A stretch of DNA of 33,253 bases from DATLHO01 sp035539855. Lineage in GTDB: Bacteria; Bacteroidota; Ignavibacteria; OLB7. Of the stretch, positions 18,301 to 30,300 are shown piece after piece (position 1 is the first letter of the stretch; each line of letters begins with the position of its first letter). A program made the translations under genes and the position numbers. The notes beneath the pieces were generated by a model that was not told where the DNA came from, made no database searches, and worked only from the letters and a program-made list of their open reading frames with translations. The stretch spans positions 1-33,253 of the forward strand of contig DATLHO010000167.1 of NCBI GenBank assembly GCA_035539855.1, read 5' to 3'.

Positions 18301-21300
18301 CGCGGACGAAAACAAACGTCCCGGTCAGGATCGTGACGATCGCGTGGTCTTTGATCCGAATCGCATCGCACGACTGTCGGAACCTACTCATCCCCTGCGT
18401 CATGACCACGCTCCTCACGTCTTCGTCACCGCGCCGGATCTCGCTCGCCGCGATCCTCGGTCTCATCGTCTGCGTCGCAAGCTCGAGTGCGCAGCTCTCA
18501 TGGAGCGCCATCGGCGGGGCGGGCTATGAGCACGCCTGGATCGATGGCGATTTCACCGGCATCGACAATTACTGGTCGTTCGACGAGCCGACCACCGGTG
18601 ACGTCGCCGTGGCGGCGGTCGGCGTCTGGGCTCGCGAAGAGGGAGACGGCATGCTCGGCCTCCTTGCGCGAGTCAACGGCTCACGCCTCACGACGGAGTT
18701 CACGTGGGATTCGCCCGAGTATTCGATTCTGCTTCCGGGAGATACGATCGTCACCGTGCGGAACCTCAACCGGTTCCCACTGACGCTCACGAGCGTCGAG
18801 TACGAGCTGCTGGGCACCGTGAAGCCCACCGAGCTGATCGGCTTCGGCCTCGGTGGCTCGCTCGGCTATCGCACCGCGAGCAATTTCGAGAGCACGCAGT
18901 CGCTTCCGGAGAACGTGAGAAACGCGCAGTGGACGAATCCGGAGCGTCACCCTGTGCGCGACAACGGCCGAACGCTCGTGCTCGATTCGGGGACGATCCC
19001 ACAGAACAGGTTCTCGGCTGCGGCAGTGCTCTCCGTTCTTGGCGAGATCCGTCTCGGCCGTTCGACCTCACTCGTCCCGGAACTGCGCCTGCGTTATGAT
19101 CTCACGTCGCCGTTCGAGGGCGCCGGCTGGAGTCGCGTCGGCCTCGCCGGCATGCTCTCGCTGCGCGTCGCGCTGGACGCTGCAGGTCGAACGCGACCCG
19201 GGCTCGGTGATGTACCACTCGCTCCTCCGTCCGTGAGCCTCTACGCCATCGGCGACGACGGCGCGCGACACGATCGACTCAGTGTTCGAACGACGCGTGC
19301 CGAAGTCACGCGCACGACGGCCGTGCTGCCGCTGATCGCCATCACGCGGGCCGGCGCATTGCGCCTGCGTCCGGCACGAACACCCGCGGACGCGCGCGCG
19401 ATGCTCGACTCGATCCTCCGACTCGACGATCGCGCGATGAGTGACGACGCGGCGGGCGTGGTGGGACTCGTGCTGCGCGCGCATCCGAACGGGCGCGCAC
19501 GACTCAGCATCGTGCACTCGAACGCCTCACGCTCAACCGCACGGCAGTCGGTCGACTCGTTGCGCACCGACATCCTGAATCGATTCGCTCTCGATCCCTC
19601 GCAGCTCATCGTCGAGGATGTACCGCTCGAAGGTGTTGCGTTCGATTCCAGTGGCGGGGATATGCTCGTCGCGGTGTCGCTCGATCCTCCGTCGCTCGGG
19701 GTCATCGAATCGAAGTGGATCGAACAGGGATTCGCGGCGCAGGCCGTCAAGGTCGAGCCGAGCGTGTCGTCAGGAGCCTGGCAGGTCATCCTCGCGCGCG
19801 GAGCGACCGCGTTCGACACGCTGCGCGGAGACGGCCTCGAGCCCGTCAGCCTTCGACTGCGAATCCCGTTCACGCGCCAGGGGACTCAACAGCCGATCGT
19901 CGCGAGACTGCTCACCCACGGCGGCGAAACCACATCCGACACGCTCGCGATCGATGTCGTCGCCGAGCCGATCGCACGACGCCGCACCATGATCGATGTG
20001 CCGGGAGCGCAGGAGCGCGCGATCGCCGACGTGCACGCCGCCACCGCCGATGTCAGCGGGCGCAGCTCCATCGCCAACGTCGACGTGCGCAGCGCGATCG
20101 CTCACATCGGCGAGCACGATCGCGTGGTCATCACCGGCGCAGACGCGGACTCGATCGGTAAAACAATCCGCTCTGCGCTCGGGTCGCGCACGAATATCGT
20201 GGAGACAAAACCAGAGCATTCCAGCATCGCCCAATCGTATGCGGCGTCGGCATCTCCCGCCGCGACGATGCTACGCGAGCGCACTCGCATCGTCATCGAG
20301 TCGTCCGAGGAACCGGCACTGCGCCGGTGATCACCACTGCCTTTCATTTACTCGAACATCCGGAGGCCATCATGCGACGCATCCTCGCCATTCTCGTGCT
20401 GTGCGCAATCGTAGGGTCCGCATGCAGCGAGCCCGTTGCTCCGGAGCTCGAAGAAGTCCGCGCCGGACAGGGCACCCTCTCCCTCGGATATTCGGGCGCC
20501 GTCAGCGGCAGAGACTCGGTCGCGGGCTCACTGTCGATTCGTCGGGAGGCATCGGACGCGCTCGGCGACGGATCGCTGATCGGCGAAGGCGCCTTCTGCG
20601 AATCGGTGTTTCTCGACGCCGACACGACGCATCCGGGCGTTCGCATCCATTACGTCGTGGCGCACTTTCAGATCATCCCTCCGACGGGCGATCGAATTCT
20701 TCTGAGCATGCTTTTCGGAATGCTCGACAGCGGTCGACTCGATCCGTTCGTGACGCGAGGTGCGGTGGGCATGTACGAGACGAAGCTGGAGGAGACCTGG
20801 CGCTCCGAGAGCCTGCCCTATCGCTGGGCGCAGGTGGAGCTCGTGGCGGCCCCGGGAGTGCTTCGGTCGGAGACGCTCCAGCTCGGCCGCGCGCACGCGC
20901 AGGGAGGATCTCCCGGTCACCGCTTCACCGCGGAGCCCGGCGACGCACGGATCGAGATCGAGAGTTTCGACGATGCGCACATGCACACGATCAGGGGATT
21001 CGTCTCAGGCACTCTGACCGACGCCGCCGGTGAGACCGTCGTGCTCGAGCGCTCACCCTTCGAGATCGTCGCGCCGCTGGTGAACGTTCGGAGGTTTTGA
21101 ATGACATTCGCGCCCCTGTCATCACCGGAGGGGATCCTTCCTAGGTGTCGCATCACCGCATGACGCGATGGGGGCGCTGCGGATTCTTCTTCGCGGCTGC
21201 CGCAGGCCGCTGCCCTCGCACAACCCCACCGACCCACATGCGGCCGTCGCGCCGAAAGAGAGATCCCGAAGGGGATGACAGTCGCGGCCGCACTGGAGCG

Positions 21301-24300
21301 AGGCACCCGCGCCCTGTCGTCCCCTTCCGAGCGCGCACCGAATCGGGAAGAACTCAATTGCGTAGATTCGCGCATCCCAATTCTACGCATCGATCCCCAT
21401 GATCCCCAGCCGCTTCATCCCCCTCTCGCTCTCACTCGTTGGGCTACTCGCCTTCGCATCGTGCGACGCGCCGCTCTCGATCATCGCTCCCGGGACGGCG
21501 TCGTGGCGCGTCGAGTGGAACCAGGTTATCGAGGTTCGCTGCATCGCGTCGACCGAGCTCGAAGTCGCGTCGCGCCATGAGGTTACCGGCAGCGGAACGT
21601 TTCGCATCGAAAGACCGATCACCGATACGCGCACCGAGATCGACGACATCGCGTCGAGTGCGACGATGCCGAAGATCAGCTTCTCGCTCTCTTCGAACTG
21701 CAATCCGTCGACGCACGACAATGCCGTCGTCGTCGCCCAGCCGCGCGCCGAAACACCGTGGGAGCTCGATGCTCGTGTCATCGAGCATCCGGGCATCGAC
21801 TCGGTTCAGATCACGCTTCGCGGAAGGATCACGCCGGCAGTCGCAAGCATCCGTCTGAAGGACGCCGAACGGACCGTCATCGAGGCTCCCGTCATGGATG
21901 GAGACGCCGGATTCTCCGTGACGCTGCCGTATTCGTTCCGAGCAAACAAGGTCCAGTTTCTCCTTCGCACGCCCGACGACGCCGTCCGGTCGCTCGTGTC
22001 CGTCACGATGAAGTACGCCGGCGAGTGATCAGAACCAGTAGCGAACACCGACCTGCATGTGCAGTCCGGAAAGCGCTATCTCGTGCGCCTCGACGACAGC
22101 GAGCTCTTCGCGCGTTGTCGGAAACTGCATCGAATATTCAGGCACCGACAGCGGCGGATACCATTGGCCGTAGCCGACGATCGCAAGGCCGAGGCGATCG
22201 GTGAAGTTGAAGCGAGCCTGCGCCCGCAGCTGCGCCGACAGTGAGCCCTTCATGATCGATGCGCCGAAGGCCACACCACCGCCGGCTGTCTGCAGAAGCG
22301 CTCCCTCCGTTGCCAGCCGAGAGTACCCAACGCCTGCGCCGACGAGAAGCTCGAGCTCCGATCGCCCCAGTGCTCGACGGGGCATCAGATTCACGTGTGC
22401 CAGCAGCAGGCCGCCAAGCTCCTCCACCCTCTCGATGTCGCGATCGGTCGCCGGGTTCGTCGCCCGATAATTCACACCGGCGCCGACGTCGAGCCACGTC
22501 GTGAGATCGTAGGCGACCTCGGCGCCGAAGCCGAGTCCCGCAAGCGAGGCACGCACCGTTCGAACCGAACCATCGAGTACGTCACGCAACTGATAGGTCG
22601 ATCCGGCGTCGGAAGCCGCTGCCGTCGCGTTGATCGCGACGCTTATTCGATTGACGCCCATCGTTGCGAACGTGCGGTCGGGACGCGACGGGGGCAGTGC
22701 CGCAACGGCTCGAGGGAGCGCTTCGTCGGCGTATACGCGGAGCTCCGGCGGCTCGATCCCCGAGAACACCCTCTGCGCCGCAATCGCCTCTCGACGCTCG
22801 AGGTAGCGTGTATGGTCGCCCTCGATCACCTGATCGGCAGAGTACAACGATGTCGCGGCGCCACCGAAAAGCCCTCCGAACACGATGGCCATCGACAGCG
22901 GAAGGAGCGTCGGTCGGTCGTCCGCGTTGACGTAGAAGAAGGCCGCTCCCGCCCCCAATGTCGCGACCCCGGTCGCAACCGCTGCCGGGACTGGTCCGGA
23001 AATCACCACGCGCTCGATCGACGGGCCGGCAAGCGCCGTTGCATCATTGCGCAGTCGTCGCCAGTCGTACTCGTCGCTACCCGGCAGCACGATGACGCCA
23101 CGATCGTCGACGTGGAGCAGCGCGCCGGTGATTATCTGTCCGTCGACGGTTTCCACGCGCACGGCCCGGTTGAGCGTGAGACGGGATTCCAGGCGAAAGG
23201 GCACTCCCGCGTCGTGGACATAAGGGACGTCGCCCGTCTCCATCCGCTCAAACTCCTCGACGTAGCGCACGAGTGCGCGCTCGGTCGTCTCGTCGATCGT
23301 CACGACGGTGTCGTCGCGATCGACGCGGTCGACCTCGAAGCGCATCCGGCCGCCCGCGTCACGTCCGACCGACGCCGAGCGCACGGCTCCGATGCGCGGG
23401 AAGAGGCCGAAGTAGACGATCTCGAGTGAGTCGAGCGACGGGCCGACGCGCTCGGAAAGCACGACCGGCGGCGAGCCTCCCTGCGCGTGCAGACTGCCCG
23501 TCGACAGTGCGAAAAGTGTGAACGAGAACAGAGCGATTCGAAGGGGCGCGATGCGGTGCGTCATGCGGAGGATACTCGAGGGATGTCGAAGGAGATCGCA
23601 AGATACGAGGCGGACAATTCATCGCAGCTCGACCCGGGCGGTCATCAGGAGGACCGGGTCGCGGTAGGCCGAGACCGTCGGATAGTGCCGGTCGAGATTC
23701 ATCGCACGGTTCGTGCTGGTGAGCGTCAGACGCGTGCCGGGCGACGGCTCCCATCCGAACCCGATGTTGAACAGATCGATGCTCGTCGACACGCCGCCGG
23801 ACGTCGAGACCGCGTTGAGATCGATCTCGCCGATGATGATCAACGAATACGGAAGCCGGTAGTATGCGTCGATCTGCAGCGTCATCGCTTCGACGTCCTG
23901 CTCCTGGAATTCGGTGAAGACCGCCCACTGGCTCAGCGGGCGCTCGTAGAAGTCGAGCGGATAAAGGAATTCACCGATCGTGGATCCGTTGCCGCGCAGT
24001 TTGACGTCGCGATTGATGCGACCGTCGTTGAACCCCGCTCCGTAGCGTCTCCACTCCGCGCGACCATCGAACGCGAAATCGCCGAGCTCGTGAGCACCGG
24101 CGAGGCCGATGACCACGGCAGAGCGGTCAGCGCTCGGTTCGGTGAACTGTACTTGATCCCGAAGCTCGTACTGCAGGTACAGTCTCGCGAGCGAAGCGTA
24201 CTGAAGCGCGAGCGATCCGCTGGTGCCATTACCTCCGGACGCGAAGTAGTCGACGTGGGAGAGTCTCACATCGGCCTCGAGTCCGTCGACGATCGGAACG

Positions 24301-27300
24301 TCGAGCAGACCGACGCCGAGATCCATCACGTCGCCGATGCCGAGCCCGATGCCGTAGAGCGCGTCGCCGATTTGCCGGCGCCAGATGCGCACCCACCGCC
24401 AGCCAAGTTCGATGTTCGAGCCCTGACCGTCCATGTTGTAGAAGGTCAGCCCCTCACCCCACCGCACGTCGCTGAAGTGTCCCGCCTGGGCGATCGCCCG
24501 CAATGGCTCGCCGGCGATCGTGAACGTCGTATCGAAGGACAGGAGGACTCTGGGAAAGACGATCATCTCGTCGACGGCATAGACACCGTAGGAGACGCCC
24601 CGGTGCTCGGCAACGATTTCGCCGTCGACGCTGGCTCCGGGCACGACCGCGATGTTCGCGCCGACGCGTGCGTAGGTCGCGCCGTGATAGAGCGGGTGGT
24701 CGCCGACCGAAGCGACGACGGATTGATCGACGTCGCGCGGCTCACGAACACTCGGATCGCTCGGATGGCTGTGATAGAGATGCGAGGCGACGACGCGCCA
24801 TGCGACGCGCCACGGAGCCCGTTGTGCGGAATCGGTCGCCGCAACGGCGGGCGCCGTCGTGTCGGGGGCACCGGCGTCGCGGCGGGTCGTGTCGCTTTGC
24901 GCGGTCTCCTGCGCGGCGGCGCGCGCACTCAATGCAATCGCAATGACGAGCGGGGTGACGAGGAGTCTGTTCATCGCAAGAGGGAGCGAGATTGTTGTCT
25001 GCGGGGAGCGCGGCTGTCGGCGGTCCGCGGTGCGCGTGCAATGATGCACCTTTTTGTCCGCTCGCGAAGGTCGATTACCTTGCCAGCCATTCGCGGTGTG
25101 AAGGACCATTCAGATCGACACGACGATGGCAGTACGACCGGAGCATCTCAAGAAGCGCATCGAACGCGCGCGCAACGCGGGGCCTGAGGCAGACCGGCCT
25201 GACCTCGCGGCGGCGATCCTCGAGGACGTCATCGACGACTACCTGCGCGAGCATGCGGGCGACCTCGTGGATCCGCACGGTGTCGTACGATTCCCGCTCG
25301 CCGACGGTACCGACACCAACGTCGTCGACGACGTCGTCGGGCGATATCGCAGCGTCGGCTGGGCGGTGGAGTGCGAGAGGGTTGGCGACGGCGAGAGCAT
25401 CTGCTTTCGACTGATCTCGCCGGTATCCTGATCAGGCGCCGCTCGCAGCCAGAGCAGAACGACTCACGACGAGGCCCATGGCCGGATCGAACAATCCGAG
25501 AACACGATGCCGACTCTCACGATCTCCGACGAACGGCCCGCCGGCGGCGTTATCGATTCGTTCGTGCTCGAGGTGCCCGCGCCTCGGATCAGTGTGCGCG
25601 AGCTCATCGAGTATCGCGTGCAGGACGAGGTCCGCCGGCACAATGCGAATCTCCAGGTTCCCTTCCGCGGGCTGGTGCAGCCCCGACCGGAGGAGGTCGA
25701 GCTCAACGGACCGCGCGACTCGGGAAGAAGGCCTGTCGACTGGCGCCGGCAGGTCGAGGTCGCCGTCGAAGCATTCCTGCACAACGGCTTCTTCATCCTC
25801 GTCGGTGAGCGGCAGGTCGACAGTCTCGACGAAGAGATCGATCTCGAGACGATCGATACCGCTACGTTCATCCGGCTCGTTCCGCTCGTCGGAGGATAAC
25901 GCCATGCACGCACGCTCTCTGCTCACCTGGCTCAGACGCGCCGTTGGAAGTCCCGACTCGAGTCCGGACGGTTATCCACTGCACGCGAGCGATCCCTACT
26001 TCGAACAGCAGCTCACGATCACTCGGATGCTCGAGGAGATCAGCGCGCTCGGCGGCCCGAACGCCTACCGGCGCGACGGGACATACGTCTTCGACGAGGA
26101 GGGCAGAGCGCGAATCGCGGTCCCCGACGACTCCGGAGAGATCGTCCTCTACGGCTCCTGGGATGAGATGAAGCGACGTGCGGCCGAGATCCGAGCACCA
26201 GACCGCACCGAGGCCGGTCGCGCGATCCTCTCGACGCCATCGGACGAGCGCACGCGGATGTTTCTCGCGATTCTTATCCGCGCGGGATTCCAGCAGGCCG
26301 ACAAGTATGGGATGCCCGACTACGGCGACCGCATGTCTCCTTACGAGGTGTACTCCCTCTGCTCGCTGCTGGCGCAGCGTTTTCTCGACGACGGGCTCGC
26401 GATCTCGACAGTCGAGCTCATCGGGCTCCTGCCCGCTGCGGTCACCGATGCGAGTCCGGGAGCAGACTCACTCGTCGAGCCTCTCATGGCGGCCGTCGAC
26501 AGGCGAATTGCCACGGAGGGATTGACGCCCGAGACCCGCGCCGCGCTCGTAGGCCTTGCGGTTAAGCATGAGGAGCGCGCCCAGGAACACTATTACAGCG
26601 AGACCTGGAAGTCGCTCCGCCGCTGGATCGAAAAGAGCCTCGCCGTCGATGCGATCGACTGGATCCTGCCGAGCGAGCCGTGGGCCGCGAGCATCTGCGA
26701 GGAGCTCTCGACGCTCGAAGGAGAACGTCGCTCCGCATGGGCCGGACTCGTCGAGCATGCGTTCGCCGCCACGAGCACGACGCCGACCGCAAAGTGGTCG
26801 AAGGAGGCGCGCGCGCGGCTCTCTGCAGTGAGTGAAGGCGACGTCGCGGAGCGGCTCGAGCGGTGGCTGCGGTCGCTCGGATCGACGCCGGCGAGCGTGA
26901 CGCGCGAGGAGAACTACCAGTTCCTGAAGGGATTGCTCTGGTATGCAACGCTGATCGACGACAAAGGTCTCGGACGCGCGATCTGCGAGGCGGGATCAGC
27001 CTGTTACCGGAAAATCCCCGGCGTCGGCGCGCGCTCTATCCGGGCAGGCAATGCTGCGATTTATGCCCTCGGTCAGCTTCCCGGCCTCGAGGCGGTCGCA
27101 CAGCTCGCGAAGCTGCGCCGCACGACGAACAACCTGCAGGCGCACCGCCAGATCGAGAAGGCAATGGAGCGAGCCGCCGCAGCGCGCGGGATGTCGACGC
27201 GCGACCTCGAGGAGATTGCCGTGCCGACGTTCGGGCTCGACGAACAAGGCATCCGGCAGGAGACCCTCGGCGAATTCACCGCCGAGCTTCGCATCGTCGG

Positions 27301-30300
27301 ATCCAACGTCACGCTCGAATGGATCGGCGCCAACGGTCGGCGCGCGAAGAGTCCTCCGGCCGCGGTGAAGCGTGAGCACGCCGACGAGGTGAAAGAGCTG
27401 AAGCAGATCGAGAAGGAGATCGCGAAAGTGATGCTGGCGCATCGCGACCGCATCGAGCGGCTTCTGCTCGAGGAGCGCTCCTGGCAACCGGCGGACTGGC
27501 GCGAGCGCTATCTCGAGCATCCATTCATCGGCGTCATGGCGCGTCGTCTGATCTGGAGCCTCACGATCGACGGCGTGACGATTCCGGCGATCTGGCACGA
27601 CGGCTCGATGGTCGACGTCGAGGGCCGTCGCGTCGCGAGGCTCGAGGAGGCAACGTCGGTCCGACTGTGGCATCCGATCGAGTCGGACGCCGCCGGCGTT
27701 CTCGCCTGGCGGGTGTGGCTCGAGACGCATGAGGTGCTGCAACCGTTCAAGCAGGCACATCGCGAGATCTACCTGCTGACCGACGCAGAGCGTGCGACCG
27801 GTACCTACTCGAACCGCTTCGCCGCGCATATCCTCCGTCAGCATCAGTTCAACGCGCTTTGCAAGACGCGGGGCTGGCGCAACGCGTTGCAGGGATGGTT
27901 CGATTCCGGCAACACCTGCGCGACGCTCGAGCTTCCCGGCGGCGCGCTGTCGGCGAGCTTCTGGGTCGAGGCGGTCATCGACGAGGCGCACGCGACCGAA
28001 AGCGGAATCAGTCTCTACGTTGCGACCGACCAGGTGCGCTTCATCGACGAGCACTATCAGCCGGTACTGCTCGAGCGGATACCTCCGCTGCTCTTCAGCG
28101 AAGCGATGCGCGACGTCGATCTCTTCGTCGGCGTCGCGAGCGTCGGCAACGACGAGCGATGGCAGGATGGTGGTCCGGACGGTCGCTACGCCACCTACTG
28201 GCAGTCGTATGCGTTCGGTGAGCTGGGCGAGAGCGCGCGCACGCGGCGCGACGTTCTTTCGCGGCTGGTGCCGCGTCTGAAAATCGCCGATCGACTCGAC
28301 CTCGAGGAGACCTTCCTGCGAGTGCGGGGCGACCTGCGCGTCTACCGCATTCACCTCGGCAGCGGCAACATTCTGATGGAGCCGAACAGCCAGTACCTCT
28401 GCATCGTCCCCGACAAGTCGCGCCGCGCCGCCGAACGCGGCACGCTCTTCCTACCGATGGAAGGCGACACCGTTCTCTCGACGATCTTGAGCAAGGCGTT
28501 TCTCCTCGCGGCGGATCGCGAGATCACGGATCCGACGATCACGCGGCAGATTGAGGCGGCCTCGGTGTAGGGAGACGCCGGCCGGCATCGATCCCATCAC
28601 TCGCAACTCATGTCCGGCCGGAAGACCTGGTTGTGGCGGCTGCCGCTGTTGCCGCCGATGTGGATGCCGCCGCCCACGACCCATATCAGCCCCTCGACAT
28701 ACGCCGAGCCGTAGACGCCGTGAACGGGCATCGGCATGTCGTCATGGCGTGTCCATCGGTCGGTCCGCGCGTCGTACGTGTCGTGGTCGGGGAACATCCC
28801 GGCCGGCCCCTCACCGCCCCAGACGTGGAAACACCCGTTGGCCATGACGCCGTTCATCCCGCTGCGCGCGCGCAGCATCGGCGCCGCGGTCGTCCACGTT
28901 CCTGTCTGCGGATCGAAGACCTCGTGCGCCGTCGTCATGGACGTCCCAAGCCCGAGGCCCTGGCGGCCTCCGACGAAATGGACGCGACCGTTGATCGCCG
29001 CGCCGGTGAAGTGATTGCGCGGGGTGGGCATGTCTGGAAGCACCTCCCAACGGTCCGTCGCCGGATCGTAGACGGCGAAGTCCTGCTCGTGCGGAGGGCG
29101 CCCTCCGGCGACGTAGATCCTGCCGCCGCTCACGATTGCCACGCCCGAGCTGCGCGCCGTGGGCATCGGAGCCTTCTCGACCCACGTGCCCCTCGCGGGA
29201 TCCAGCTCGTAGACCGTGTTCACGTAGGTCGGATTGTCGGGCGGGAAGTCAGCCGTGGTCTGGCCGCCGATCAGATAGATCTTCCCTCCGACGGTGGCTG
29301 CCATGCCGTGGTTGTTCGGCTGCGGAAGCACCGGTCCGGAAGTCCAGCGGTCGGTCGCGATGTCGTAGACCTGGACCGTGCGCACGGTCTGCCGGGTCGC
29401 CGGATAGCCGCCGAGCAGGTAGATCTTCCCGTTCAACTCGGCGAACGCCATCTCGGAGAACGTGTAGAGCAGCGCGGCGCGGGTCCCCCACTCGCCTGGC
29501 GCGGGCGAGATCGGTGTCGCCGTCAGCACGACGTCGTGCGTGTTGCTCCCTTCGTTAAGGGTGATGCTTTCCGAGCGGGAATTGAAGCCCGGCGCGCTCG
29601 CCATGATCGTCACGGCCCCGACCGGCAGCTTCTGAAGCTCGAACCGCCCGTCCGCGCCTGTCGTGGACATCGTGCTTCCGAAGTGCACCGACGCGCCCTC
29701 GATGACCGACCCGGAATCGGCTCGAACGACGCCGCTCAGCGTCGCGGTCGGGGTTGGCAGGGTGGTCGTGCCGGCAGGGTCACTCGTGCCGCACGCGGCG
29801 ACCACGATCGACGATGCCAGGGTCAGTGCGAGCAGAGGAATCGGTCTGCGGACGTGCATGGGCGTATGACCTCATGAGCGTGGGGAACGGTCGGTCGCGC
29901 ACGCCGCACGGCTGCCGCGTGGTCGGCAACCGTACTGCGGATGGTCTGCTCTATACCCGTGATGGTGGCTTGCGGTTACTTCTCGCGTCGCCATCGACTT
30001 GAGCTCGCGATCGAGAGCCGAACGATGCGCTTGCAGCAGGCGAGCCCGGCTCTCACTCCGACAGTTGTCCATCGAGTCCAGACTGGAAGTCCGCAACGTA
30101 CCAACGGACGACTTTGCCCTCGAGACTCTGAACAGCGATCGTCGTCGATGTCGTTATCGCCCAGGAGTCGGTGAGTATTCCCGTGCTGCGCGTGATGCAG
30201 ACGGCGCGAGGTCTCCCAAAGCGAGCAATGACGGTGTCGCGAGCGACTCCCTCCGCAATCTCTTTGACGCGACCGAGCCGCCACCAGCCGCCGATGGTAT